This document shows positions 46,412-58,774 of a stretch of 64,000 nucleotides of DNA, piece by piece (the stretch's first letter is position 1; every line of letters starts with the position of its first letter). The translations under genes were made by a program, and so were the position numbers. Source of the stretch: Apoderus coryli (Eukaryota > Arthropoda > Insecta > Coleoptera > Attelabidae); assembly GCA_911728435.2 (NCBI GenBank), contig OU452201.1:21328001-21392000 (forward strand), in the 5' to 3' direction. The notes below the pieces were generated by a model. It was not told the DNA's origin. It saw nothing but the letters and a program-made list of their open reading frames with translations, and did not search any database.

Positions 46412-46885
46412 TTGCCAGAGCTGGCATTCGAACTCAGAACCTTCCGCATGCGAAGCGCACTCTATCAATAACGACTAACTGGTGACAATTTAAACTTAAT
46501 TTTCTCGAGATTATGGGGGCAAATATCAAAAGTGAACTGTCGCTGTAAAGCTGATAAAAAATGTTTTAAAATGGTGTATCACTCGACCCCTATTGCTATT
46601 TGAAAATTTAGCGTATGTGTTCACCCCTATCACAGGGCTGGAGCTATTTCAACCAAAAACTAATGGGTTTATCTTAGGACTCATATACCAAAATTTAGCT
46701 CAATTGGTTAAAACGTTTGGGTGCTATCGTGGAAGAATACATATAGGCACACAGACATAGACACCATCACAGACAGGCAGGCTTCCATCTGGAAATGGTC
46801 TTAATCGTCTCAGGGAACTTCAAAATGGTTATATCCGTCTTTATCTCAAATTTTTTGTAGCGCGTTCACAATACTCGCTTGTTGG
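46412..46885 (+). repeat. Best-preserved 5' part of dispersed repeat family R
   Basis: It begins GCCAGAGCTGGCATTCGAAC, then CGCATGCGAAGCGCACTCTA. On the minus strand this gives GAGTTCGAATGCC, close to an RNA polymerase III B box. Then come the family blocks TTTTCTCGAG, TATCACAGGGCT, CCAAAATTTAGCTCAATTGG, GTGCTATCGTGGAAGAATAC and CTTCCATCTGGAAA, ending at GCGCGTTCACAATAC. Other copies are at 12705-13095, 58775-59270 and 59390-59590 (inverted), with a terminal fragment at 1555-1598. Length is about 480 bases and no coding was seen. It is a SINE-like or nonautonomous family; the pol III-like box points away from the rest of the repeat, which is unusual for a SINE. Confidence 0.75.
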
Positions 46886-47578
46886 CTGGTGAATAAAAGA
46901 GCAATAATTTTGGGTTGTTCTTTCATATATTTGTAGTATTTAACGAAATGACAAAAATAGGTATAGCAACTCCACCTTACCTTCATTTTAACCGGTGGGT
47001 CCAAAAATACTATAATGAAAAATTGTTATACGAATCCCCTTATAAATACTGAATTGTGTGCATATATAGGGGGTGTATCGCATATATTATGACAAATTGA
47101 TACAGGTGATAGAACAGTTAATTTGAGATACAGGGCATTCAAATTTTGCCCCTAAAGATGGTTTTTGGTGAATATTATCAAAACGATTATATCCTAATAA
47201 ATCATCTATGAAAAATAAGTCATTATTTAGTTTAAGAACTATGATTTTTTTAACCAATTTAATTAATAGGCTCAAAAATTCCCAAAAGTCAATCAGCATC
47301 TACACATATCATGTAGTAGTATTTTTGTAAAATTTTTTTTTTAATATGTTAAGTGGTTTTTGAGAGAATCAAACACGGAATCTGTGCATGGCAGGCCACT
47401 GTTTGTTTTAATACCATAAATAATAAACAATGCATTTTTGACACCTAATTAAAAAAAAGCTCTCACCTTGTAAGTTCCTATACTTAAAGTAATTATAAAA
47501 TTTTTGAACTTTTGTCGCTTGCGAAATTTTCATGTACTTATATATAATATATTTTTTGTAGTTTGCTCCTGAAGAAGC
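46886..47578. other. Gene-free stretch
   Basis: Nothing supported. Confidence 0.35.
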
Positions 47579-47606
47579 CAATAAACATTGGCGAAATATT
47601 GTTGCT
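47579..47606 (+). ncRNA. Hammerhead-like hairpin, degenerate core
   Basis: CTGAAGA, then a 6-bp stem GCCAAT/ATTGGC with loop AAAC, then GAAA. This is the two-box layout of a hammerhead, with CTGAAGA in place of CTGATGA; position 7 of the core tolerates any base, so the box itself is acceptable. One unpaired A precedes stem II. A short distance on is TTAATAAAGC. No convincing stem I pairing or cleavage triplet was found, so this may be a degraded ribozyme at the 3' end of an old Penelope-type copy. Confidence 0.35.
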
Positions 47607-48954
47607 ACACTTAATAAAGCATTATTGCATTATTTCTTCGTAACCAGTGTTTTTCCTTTAAGAATACATATATCGGTATGAATCAAAAAACAAGTTGTTC
47701 AGAATAGATGGGGCCTCAAAATGCAGCAGAAAAAAGATCATTATTCGGTCGCGAGTTTTTTCTACAGGGTGTTGAAAAGTTTAGAGTAAAATGTAATTTT
47801 TGGTTCACCCCTATATAACAACAAATCCGTTCCAAATTTTTGAAGTTTCGATATGAAAAAATGATGAAAATAAAACGGACTAAAAACTCAAACAAAAAAA
47901 ATGTCAAAATTGAAGCAATACTAAAAAAGTTATTTAGGATTGATTTGAACAAAATTTTCTTTGTCCGATTAATATTGCGGGGAAGTGTATATACCTATAT
48001 GGAGAGCTAAAAATAAAATTTAGAAATATTATGATCATCATGAACGTTTGTCTTTAAAAAAATAAGCTACTGAATTAAGGATTATCTGAAAATTACTAGA
48101 AACGGTAAGTCAATTGGTATGAATGAATAATAAAAGACTACAACATTTTTGAGATGTGCTAATGTTGATTATATTGATTTAACAAACCAAAAAAAGGTAA
48201 CCGAAAAATCTGTTGTGTATGGACGGTAATAGATTTCTCACAATTCGTACGAACCTATAAATAAAATACGTCAGTAATAGGGTTCGGACCATCGTCGATA
48301 ACTTTTTTATGTCTTTTTTCAAAAATTTTTGCGAACTGGCTTAATAATAAAGTTTTTTTTATTGACATAGGAAAGGAATGTTGGCGAACAGGAGATCCAT
48401 TATTAGGTTTGTTCCCATTTTTATCACATCTAGTCGATAGGATCAATATGTCTGTATGGGTTATATCTATATAAGGTATATAACTAACCCCAGAGTGTGA
48501 ATTTCCATCGGTTTTTAGATATTATTGTTATTTGCGGCATTTGGTTGGGAAATGTTTTCCCTAAAGAAAAATATATCGTAGGTAATAAATTTTCTAAAGT
48601 GGTCAATTAAATTATATTAAAGCAAATTTATATAAAAAATTATCTTACTTTTGGTAGTTTAATCTAATTTAATCTGATATTTTCGTATATATTATAACCA
48701 AAATTGGTTTATTAAAAAATGTATTGGTAATACATTTTATTTTTCTGAAACTTAGTTTATTCTTATGGAAGTCACTTAATACACATATCAGTAATATCTA
48801 GTGGAATAATATACAGGAGGTTCCATGAACAAAAACAAAAACCTAGTTTGGTAATTATTGTAAAATGTATGTCTGTGTATACTGTATTATATTTGCTGAG
48901 TACGCGGTTATAGAACTTCATCGAATAATCCCAATAGTTAGACTAATATCATTT
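47607..48954. other. Gene-free stretch
   Basis: One CTACAGGGTGTTGAAAAG at about 47761 is another unpaired Tc1/mariner-like terminus. Nothing else supported. Confidence 0.35.
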
Positions 48955-49420
48955 TACTTTCCCGACCCATAGGGTCACAGGACTTACAGAGTAAAAGTAA
49001 ACACCACCCACTCTCGATCCCAGACTATAAGAGCAGGTGTCCCACGAGGCACTGTTATCGCTGCCAAATTGTACGTCCTGTATATATAATCCCTCTGACA
49101 TACCCAAAAACCCCACGGTAAAGCTCGCACTATATGCAGACGAAACTGCAATATATGCCATATCTCATAACGCAAAACTAGTAAACAGATTCCTCAAAAA
49201 TACACATGACGTGACTGACAGACTATTATAGAAAATGGAAAATAAAATTAAACTCCGCTTAAACGGAACAGGTAGTATTAGAGCAGAACTTCCATCAGAG
49301 TAGGATCCTAGATAAAATAAAAATTGACAACGTAGCCTTAGAACCCAAGTACTGTGAGAGATACCTGTATATCAAGTTTGATAAAAGATTAATGTTTAAA
49401 GCCCATATATCTCCTATATT
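48955..49420 (+). pseudogene. LINE reverse transcriptase fragment (Jockey-like)
   Basis: The frame spanning 49037-49231 carries NPSDIPKNPTVKLALYADETAIYAISHNA. YADE occupies the place of the catalytic YADD, so the second Asp is lost. Upstream, in another frame, RAGVPRGTVIAAKLYVL is the altered GVPQGS motif. Downstream, KIKIDNVALEPKYCERYLYI and FDKRLMFKAHI are the usual thumb-side motifs. Stops and frameshifts separate the pieces, and both ends of the LINE are missing. Confidence 0.75.
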
Positions 49421-52400
49421 ACAGTGCAGCAGTACAAAAATCCCGATGGCAGCCAGTCGGAAAAGTAGATTTTCGATTTATATATTTTTTATTTATACTT
49501 AGCCACTGACACCCACTATTAATGAACAAATAATATAATATTCTGACAGTCGCCAAATATAACCAAAATATCATATTGACAGTTATATTAACTGAAATAC
49601 CCATTATAGTATAATAAGTACATTACAAACTAACCTTACCGCAAGGGGGGTGTCCGTACGTAGGATTATACAATATGGACGAAATACTGCCTAATTAGTC
49701 TTTTTCCTGTACGTCAAGTCAAGCCTGATCATGTGTTGTTCGTTACTGGTAAGGAAGATGTGTAGTCGTCTGCGAGGTCGTCTATATATGATTGGTTTTA
49801 CATTATGTTCCTCTATGTTGTGTTGCTTTATTCTCGGACACGTACAATGTTCAGTTAGGTTTAGTTAATGATTTGATAGCTGTATAGCAAAGTACTTACT
49901 TGTTTGGCATGGTCCTCGGATTGGAATTTTGAGTATTGGTTGTACTTCTGCTAGTGTTTCTTGAAGTTGACGGCACGAATGTGCCTTATTGAGTAATTAG
50001 GGTATTAGTCAGGTTCATAATGGTTTTGTTCCACCTAATGGGTGGGAACTTATAGCTGGATTTGTTCTGTATAGTTTGAACATCTCTAAGCTGAAACAGG
50101 CACAGGCTATCATCTGTGCTGTAAGATATTGAGTAATAACGTTAGTATACAGTTCATCGTATCGTGTTGTTATGTAAGTTATTATACACTTACCTATTGT
50201 GTGTTTGTTGTCATGTTTTGAGTTGGTTTGTTTGGTTGGTACTCACTGGTCTCCCGAATTATCAGATTCTGAATGGCAGGTTCTCCCGGTCCTTTAAAGA
50301 ATGCCTTGAATGGCGAGGTTCTTTGGAAGGGTGGTTGACGGTGGGTAGTATTTGGCGAACGGTTGAGGGTGTGGTTCTATCTATTAGACCGGACGGCGAC
50401 GCAGAGTGCTACTACTGTAATTTCACCTGAATCGTCGGCGAGGAGGTCGGGGACAGTGTCGCTCAGAGGATCAACCGTTTCTGTTTTTGTTTTGGAACAA
50501 TCGATTAGTGGCTTCGTTTTTCATTTTTCTATCTTGTGGTGTATGTTTTATTTTCTTTATTTTTCTCTAAATTCGGTCAGCGGGAAGGTACTGTCGTGGG
50601 GAAATGTGTACTTTCGGGTAGAGGTCGTCTCTGTGGAACACTTCCTGGGATATGCAACCGGAAGGCGCAACTTATGCCTGTCTCATTCTATCTTTTCTAG
50701 AGATCACAATCCTGGTTGTATGTCTCTGAGTGGCCGATGTCGAGATCCGCACTCTTTGGGGAGTGATTGATCACACGCTCTTGTGTTGATTGGGCACGCC
50801 GGCGATGGTATCTTCGCGTTGAAAATTTATGTTAGGTTAAGGTTTTAGTATGGCATATGCTATAATTATGGGTTTCCTTCGTGAAAGTCCCTGGACTTTG
50901 TTCCTGAAAACCACTCAGTGTATTCAGTTAATAGGTAATTCAGTTTACAATGCAATATTTGCTTATTTTTGGATGCGACACAGAATAGTAGCACTAACTC
51001 AGCTGACCATGGTCCTGTGTTGCCATCGTTCGGGGGATGAATTTGCGTACTAAATTATTTAACTTGTCCGTTTTATAACGAGTAGTACAATTGCCTAGTG
51101 TTATTTTGGTACTGCTTGTATTGGAGATTATGTAATTATACCTATCACGGGGTTATTCTATTCTAGTTTTATTAAGTTTTTGCCTGTGACAATGCATTCT
51201 GATTGCTTGGAAATTGTATGCGGGCTGTAAATAATTAAATCAATCCTGAAACTTTGAAACCCTGTATCTCACAAAAAAAGCTCCCACGGATATATGCTTG
51301 TAGAAGATTTTCATCCTAAAAAATTATATTGAATTTATTATGAAATAGTCTCAAATATTTTTTGGAAACGAGTAAAATTAAAATGATTAATATTTTTGTT
51401 TGTATTTATGTTTGTTGTTGTTGTAGTACTTTACAGTCTCTATCAAGGAACGCTGTTCGTATTGTTATAGGTATTTCAAAGCTTTTCTGTCTTGTCTCTG
51501 ACAATCTACATAATAAATAATATTCACATATACATTCACATGTACTAAGCGAAGTTGTGAATACCTTTATGAATAGCTAATATTAAAAACAAAAGCATTA
51601 CATAATACGAACATAATTTAGTAAGAAGGATTTACCTAATCCTGGAAGTGGAATGTAGGATTAGTTTTGGTTTATGATTAGACAACAATGGCGTACGTTC
51701 AGATTAACAATTTATATGTATAATTTCTGCAAATGACTACATTTTAAATCAAAAGTTAATATTTAACTTAGAAGCATCGCAGTGACATATCAATCAAAGT
51801 ATATTGTTTAACAATAATAACGTAAAAATATACTTATAAAGTAGAAACAATTTTGTGACAGCGCTATTTGTACTTCTATATATTTACAGGCACATATTTT
51901 TGTGATTTTTATACTTTGGCATTGAAGATGGAAGACTCAACGCTTGAGGACCACAGTCCGAATGTTGCTGATGTAATATGTCGGTGACGCTAGCAGAAAT
52001 AGGTAATAGTGTCCTACTGGCCTTTTGTATTACTTTTACATCATTTCCCATTTTTTTTTGTATATTTACTGCTGACATTGAGTTTTCTGGGATGGGCTGT
52101 GTTCTTTTGCCGAGATTGTTGCGACTCATTTATGCATAAAAGCATATCGACATTTATTTGTGAATGGATATGACGATTGTTCTGATCAGCTCATAATCAG
52201 TGTAAAAATAATTCGTCAATTCCCTCAGTTAAATTGTATTACATTAGAGTCGGGCTCTGCTAATTTACATTATGTGTTTATACTATTTTTATTGCTATTT
52301 CTACGGCTGGTGTTACCTTTACATTGGATTTTTTCGGCCTCTGTATGATGGGATATGCATTACTACGTATATATGTAGATGGTATGATTTACATGTATCT

Positions 52401-52449
52401 GCTGCTGTATATCTCGCTGTGCTTAAATGCAGGCCGATATTGTAGATGG
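49421..52449. other. Unassigned region, GC-richer between about 49620 and 51050
   Basis: From about 49620 to 51050 the sequence is visibly richer in G and T on the plus strand than its flanks. It carries longer open frames (50164-50430, 50363-50770) without recognisable motifs, and this compositional block might be part of a foreign element. CCCTGTATCTCAC at about 51256 is a lone terminus-like motif. No gene can be supported. Confidence 0.3.
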
Positions 52450-52970
52450 GCAATTCGCATCCGCAGGGATTTAAGTCTAAACTCCCTGACGGAACATCTC
52501 GCACAGCGAAAAACATCGGTCTTTCAACGGCAGTGCGACATCAGAATCCACTTCTGCGAGCAGCGGTGGACTACGACCCCGATAAACAACCAAGGAGATT
52601 CAAGAGGGCAAGATGCCAACTATGATCCTAGGCTCTATAGGGTGAAGACAACGTCAATTCTAGCGGCGTACAAATAGACACAATCCACGCGGAAGAAATG
52701 CCAGAATTTCCAAACTACTAGCAGACACATATAGCAGCAGACGATACGAGAAAGATTAGATGATAGATAGACCTTCAAGACTTAGTCCTAGGCCTTCTGA
52801 ATGAAAGGAGAGCTCCTGGAGAAACAGGAGCCTTACCTCCAGAAATCTGCGATCTGATAGGTCCTTTCACCGGAGAGACTTTAGTGAGTATAAGCTGGAA
52901 CACCTTCCCTAATTTGAGCCCCACACTCACCGGCGGATCACATAGGGTCGTGTCGTAAATGCATTTCCTC
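52450..52970 (+). pseudogene. Decayed coding sequence, family unrecognised
   Basis: Across frames I read LRAAVDYDPDKQPRRFKRAR, IDTIHAEEMPEFPNY, QTHIAADDTRK, LVLGLLNERRAPGETGALPP and FPNLSPTLTGGSHRVV. The order and composition look like a former protein, broken by several stops and frameshifts, and it is GC-richer than the surrounding DNA. I suspect a retroelement frame but do not recognise it. Confidence 0.35.
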
Positions 52971-52991
52971 TATAAAATAAAAGATGAGAGA

Positions 52992-53356
52992 GAGAGAGAG
53001 ATGTTTTTGGCGACATCTAGCGTGAACAGGCAATATGCCGGGTCAAACACAGTTCACAAACGATGGCCGGACAAGAAGTAACAACTCCATTATATCCTAT
53101 TGCCAACACTAGATGCGCCCGAATGCCCTAGCCCTAGGGAGGCTTTATTTAAGAATTGCTTGTTACATAAAGCAACAATACTTTCAGTTCTCTTGGAAAT
53201 TTGTTTCACACTACCATGCTTTCACCCGACGGCCGTTTCGTCGATCCACGACTCATCAGTGGTGATCGGCAGGCAGTGTGACCCAAATATCCAACATTTA
53301 CAGAGCTTATACTAGCACGAGAAATGATTGAGAGAGAGATGTTTTTGGCGACATCT
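52992..53356 (-). mobile_element. Retrozyme-like unit: 27-bp direct repeats 338 bp apart around a hammerhead
   Basis: GAGAGAGAGATGTTTTTGGC then GACATCT occurs at 52992-53018 and again at 53330-53356. The 338-base period contains one hammerhead ribozyme and no reading frame of note. Small noncoding circular-RNA retroelements of animals (retrozymes) have units of a few hundred bases, each with one type I hammerhead, often left as tandem or partial dimers. The layout agrees. A diverged relative at 60839-61055 shares the GCGACATCTAG end and an ATGCCGxGTxAAxxACAGTTCAC-like block but has no ribozyme. The purine repeat at the border is partly a microsatellite, which weakens the direct-repeat argument. 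Confidence 0.5.
53222..53265 (-). ncRNA. Hammerhead ribozyme, all core residues present
   Basis: On the minus strand: stem I strand TCACC, one base A, core CTGATGA (53253-53259), stem II GTCG/CGAC closing TGGAT, core GAAA (53236-53239), stem III C-GGCC-G, cleavage triplet GTC, one base G, then stem I strand GGTGA. Core bases C3, G5, A6, G8, A9, G12, A13, A14 and the pair A15.1-U16.1 are all in place, and position 17 is C, the preferred base. Stem I has an A-G mismatch next to the core, then five pairs. Stem III is short and its GGCC is self-complementary, a common feature of dimer-acting retroelement hammerheads. Activity is likely at least in a dimer. Confidence 0.8.
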
Positions 53357-56300
53357 GATGGACAACGACTATGGTACACTGTCGAACTCATAATAAGAGC
53401 GAAATGCATTCGTCAGTGGGTAAAACCAGCAATTTTGTGCGCTATGCCACAAAAATAATGTTCCTTTTAGAAGAAATGTCTATAGACATTATTCACCTAT
53501 AGATAGAACTTTTTGCATTCTAAATGAGCATGATTATATAGATGTTTTTTTGTGTAATTGTATTGAATGGAGTATGACAGTCGCTATTATTTGACAATTT
53601 GTGATGTAAAATTCAAAGATTTAACATTAATTTGTTGTTAATATAAATTGAGTTTTCGTTAAATTGATAAAATAGAATAATTCCGTTAGAGTAACAAATA
53701 CGAATTTATTATTTCAAATACTTTAACATTTATTTTTTGTTCATAGTTCTTTTTTTTTTTTATTTTATTTTTCCTTAAATACATTTGTTAACATCTAGGG
53801 GAAAATTCATAATATTTCTCTTTAGAATTTCATGGATATAGCCCATCAGCAATTAGGTATTTCAAGTTTTACGTATAGAGACGCCAGTGATGGGCGACAT
53901 ATCAATGCTGGTGTGTGTGAATCCCGGTACATGCGACTTGCCGGAAATTCCGGGAATCCCGACTCTAAGACCGTGACCGAACCACATCGCTGTGTGTTTC
54001 TCCTATACAAATCCGATAGGATTATTATAGTATAATGCGGCAAGTGGGCAAAACTTGTTTTGCTTATATACGCATCCTGAAGTCAGATGGATGTAATTGA
54101 ATGTTGAATCTTAAACTTTTAATTATATTAGTGGTAAACAATGTCTTGGATTATTGTAGAGTTGTTTGTTTTCCGTCAGAATATTCCTATGCATATTAAT
54201 TTATTTTATTTCCATGCAGGAATTACATTATAATATATTATTTCAAGATTATGAAGGATATTTTATATATTTTTTATTCTACAGGGTGTTGCAAAACAAA
54301 CGCAAAAAACTTTATTGACAAAAAAAAAGGGTAGTTTGGTGGATCGCGATTTATCATTATTAAAAATATGTTCCACGTACTTTTTTGCTTTTAAAAAATT
54401 ATTGAGAGGGGGTGAAATGATTACCACTACAATTTGTTTTAAGGTGACTTAAAAAATTTGCGCTACAGGTTTGGATATATATAATTTTTAAAAATAGGGT
54501 CATATAGGACATAAAAGTGTTTTGATAAGAAATAGCAACATTGTCCACACTTGAACATTTGTATCACATTTGTATCACATTTTAAAAACGAAATGCCTCC
54601 AGTTTCAGCTAATAATATCATTATTAAACAAGAGATCTTTATAAATGTAATTTAATTCAAAATATCGATAATAATTCTGAGATTGAATGAACTTTCTCTA
54701 CAATTGATTGCCATTCGTTTAGGTTTATTAAATTTCTCCAAGTTTTCCTAAAAAATATGCATTCCAATGTAAACCAAATAATATTGTTTTGTAATGTGCA
54801 ATGAGTCGTAAACTAAAAATAATTATTTCGTGAAAAATAATATACACATAGTAGATATTTAAAGTAGATTAAGTTTATTCTACTTAATTAGACTTTCCTC
54901 ATAATTTGCAATATTGGCTTTCGCAATATCGTAATTAGGGATTTACGATTTGGTTATATCATTGTTCGTAATGTTGGGAACTAAACTAAACTCCTACAGA
55001 AGTTTAAATGACGTTTCCAAGACATTTTACAAAACAAAACGTTTTTACGTTATCGTTTACACACATCTTAAATAGTTATTTACCTAAGTGCGGAAAGTAA
55101 TTTATTTCTACGAGCACATCAAATTTCGCAAAACCAAAGAGTACGGGCAAAACTGTAGAAATAACTCATCATAATGTTGTTAGTACCAGAGAAAAATTGT
55201 TAGAAACTAGCACAAATTAAGTTAAGTGGTTTAATCCATTTGAAAAATCGTACGGAAAATAAACTCAGTGCTGTAAAGTTATATTTCCGCACTGTTTTTA
55301 ATATTGCTATAACTAATATAAAGTCAGATTTTTATTTGGAATTCTAACAAAAATATCTACTAAAAGTGGTATAGACCAAAATATTGGGTCCATGCAAAAA
55401 AAAGCGATGTTAGTAAGAAAAAAAAATGTACCTAAAAAAGGCGAATAAGCCGAAACGTAGTACGTGCGCGAAATAAAAAATACCTATAGCGTACTTCTGT
55501 TTATCCAGCAAACAACATTAACCTGTTAAATGAGCTGAAAATTTAAAATTTTATAATTTTTCTCTTATCACAAAAGGCATATTTGATACATTTATCAATT
55601 GTTATTACCTGAATTGTGAATTTGAAAGTTCAGGTTAATAAACACGATAATGCCGTTTGTTACTTTTACTATCTACTACTACTATATAAATTATTCTTAT
55701 ATTAAAATGGACAGCTACGATTGTGAAATATTGCCAGAAGAAATAATCCAGCACTATCTGGCTTTATGTTAGTTATTATTAAATACAGTGCGTAAAAGCA
55801 ACTTTAGAGCACTGAGTGCGCAAAAGTGCAACTTCTCGGAATACGGAAAAGTGCACTTTATCGCACGCTCGTGGGAAAAATGTAAAAAAAACTTTTGCCA
55901 AAGGTCTCTAACACGTCGCGTCGATGACGACTTTATTGTGTTTTTTTCTTACCCAAAATAGACGTCTTTAAACTGTTGTACGCTGTTATTATTTATGTCC
56001 TTTTGGGGGATTCGAAAGTATTAGTACCTACGCGAAAACTAATGGAATAGTGTTTTGGTTTTCCATTTCCATTTGTAGGTATTTTCTGTCCGCTGCAGGT
56101 AGGAATAAGTTCACTGGAAACAACGTAAATATAATATAATTTTACATAATACACATATTTATTAGATACAAGTTTACTAGAAATAAATATGTGATTTGAG
56201 ATATGTTGCTAAATAGTGCTTTTAATAATATATGTATTAACAGTTGAGTGATATTTTTTTCTTTGGCAACTCTGGTTTGTTGTTGATATAAAAATTTATT

Positions 56301-57080
56301 ATTTATAATGAACAGTTCATACGGGATATCGATCATCTTAAAAGAATATAGGTCGGTAGAACTGAAAAGATACCCTTTATATGTAAACTTTTATTAGATT
56401 ATAATCTGACACACACAAAAACAATCCACTACCGAGGGGAGATTATCTGGACTAAAAATAGAGGCAATTCAACGAAAACCTATTAAACTTATTACTCAAA
56501 CCCTTTGCTTACTATTACCAATCTCAATCAGAGCATATATTTGTTATGTACATGACTAATCTATTGGGAAATCTATCAACAAATTATTATTAACTAATTA
56601 TACAGGAATTAGATGCCTATGTATTGGAATGTTGTAAGATGACAGAGGATATGTGACATGTGTGAATTATGTGATGGAATGTGTAATTTCGGATATCTCA
56701 AGATAATTTATACAAGTTCATCTTTGTCTTTCATCTAACATAACTTGATTAAGGTAATATAGTAACATCTATAAACATGAAGTTACGTATATTTTCTTGC
56801 TTCTTTCAAAGTTTAAGTTGTTTAGATGTTTAAAAATATTTGTGTAGATTTTCATGTCATTTCATTAAGGCAATAATGATTTCGTTGAAAATTTTGGATT
56901 GTTCCTTAATACTTTAGAAAAGCTCCAGTTGATACATAAAATGATAACATACCAATTTTATAAATCAAAACACAGGCGTAGTGGTCAAAATAAAATAGAC
57001 ATTTTGCTGAATTAGAGATCTCCAGATATATTTTCCAATCAATAAATACAACATTAAAATTAAACAGCTTAAATTACAGA
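53357..57080. other. Gene-free stretch with scattered TE fragments
   Basis: CTACAGGGTGTTGCAAAACA at about 54281 is an unpaired Tc1/mariner-like end. At 55432-55456 CTAAAAAAGGC-GAATAA-GCCGAAAC looks like a decayed hammerhead half: a 3-bp stem II followed by GAAAC, with the first core box lost. No gene supported. Confidence 0.4.
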
Positions 57081-57540
57081 CGGTTAAATTTCTACGAATG
57101 GCTGGTTTATTATAAATCAGATGATGGCGCTATTTGTAAATATTGCTTTATATTTGCACTTCAGCTGCCTAGATCAGCTGGGTGAATATTCTTGAAAACC
57201 AAGGAGTAGTACAATTGAGAGATGTGTCTACTAAGTCAGCACAGCTTAGTTCGCTCAGTTGCTACGTGACTTCTCACGTAATTGTCAACTAATAAAAATG
57301 CTGATATTGACGTTAAAGGATAACAAAAGTCAATATCAATTTTACCAGCATGCAAATAAAAATATCTGAAGTTAATGTCTCAGTAGAGATGCAACGTAGT
57401 AAATCTGTCGATAGTTTTTTTGATGCTTTAAAAAATCCGCCACCAACATATATTTTGTGTTGACGCGTTCAGTCTGTAATCTGTGTTCAGTCAGTATTTT
57501 CGAGGTGTGTCTGATATGCCTTACTTCCTACTGGAAATGT
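57081..57540 (+). pseudogene. hAT-type transposase remnant with zinc-finger motif
   Basis: The first frame reads RLNFYEWLVYYKSDDGAICK then YCFIFALQLPRSAG to a stop at 57183-57185. The pattern W-L-x-Y/F...D/G-A-x-C-x-x-C-x-x-F is the TTF/MYM-type zinc-finger start of many hAT-family transposases and their domesticated relatives. Further on in another frame, ISEVNVSVEMQRSKSVDSFF DALK has coding character and ends at a stop near 57461. Stops and frameshifts break it, and the catalytic and dimerisation regions are not visible. Confidence 0.55.
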
Positions 57541-58774
57541 TGTTACTCAAGAGAGCATCTACAAAAATTTAGCAAATCGTGTTAGAAGCAGAATAATATG
57601 ATATCTAAAACTAATAATATAAAATAAAATAATTGTGGTTCTAAGCCAATCGATGCCATAAATAATATGTATATGTATGGAGAATTATGCAAACATGTTT
57701 ACTGGTACTGGTATCTACTGCGATAAGCAAACAGACATTTTCCACTTTACAAAGGCTAAAATTATATTTAAGGAATACCATAAAAGAAAATCGATTTTTT
57801 GGGCTCAATAATTTGATTATTTTCACAGAAATATGTATAGGTAAAAATACAATTTTGGAGATCCTAAACCAGAATGACGACATGCGTTTGATTTGATTAA
57901 AGTATATGTACATTTTGAAAATCCTACATAAAAACATACTTTTCTTGTATCACAACTAGGACCACCTCCTGCGTTCACCACTGTTTGTAAGCAAATGCGA
58001 CAAATTTCAATAAATTTGGTTCCCATAAACCTTTTCTGTCGTTAAAATTAGTAAGACTTTTTAAACATAAGTACATATCTGAGAGACTTTTTTTTATAAT
58101 ACTTTACGAAATATCAGCCTTTATTCCTTTTAAAGCTACTTTCACTTAGGCCACTCGACAGGCCTCTTGTTACACACAGTCATGTTATGGTAGCTGTAAC
58201 CATAACTTTTAGAAACATATTAATTCAACAATATTCGAACACACAGTATAATATGATCCCTACTGACAAATCTGCAAATGACTTAAACTTTAGATCCAGA
58301 CAAAATTTAATTAATCTTAAGCAACTAGTTAGCGGTTGAGTTGTATAATATGAAAGTTTTGGAGCACTTAAACATTTAACGGAACGTAATATACGAAATT
58401 GGAAGCTAAATGCAATATGTACTAGTTATGTATCTAATTTATTGGATTCAATTCCTAACGTTCGTAAAAATATACGATTTGATAGAAAGTTCGTAGTTGT
58501 TACGTAGGTATAGAATAAGAGTTGTAAGGAATTATTTTTCAACAATTTTCTCCTTGCTACTATCGAAGTCAGGAAAAAAAATGTGCTAAAGAATAATAAG
58601 CAATAATGAAGCAACCATTTATGTTGTGATTTAGTCTTTGAAATAGTTCTAAGTTGGTCCCATTCATAAATACATATTATATTGACTTAAATTTAATTTA
58701 CATTAATTACTTCTTCTCTAATGACATTTATGTTATTGAGTTCCTTCATCAAATGAACCACATATTCAATACAA
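57541..58774. other. Gene-free stretch
   Basis: Nothing supported. Confidence 0.35.

Noticed and set aside
46412..46480. tRNA gene on the minus strand
   Set aside because: A B-box-like GAGTTCGAATGCC is present, but the acceptor stem does not close, the A box is weak and the segment recurs inside a dispersed repeat. I treat it as part of family R.
49037..49231. Possible functional LINE reverse transcriptase
   Set aside because: The catalytic motif reads YADE rather than YADD, and neighbouring motifs lie in other frames, so it is a remnant.
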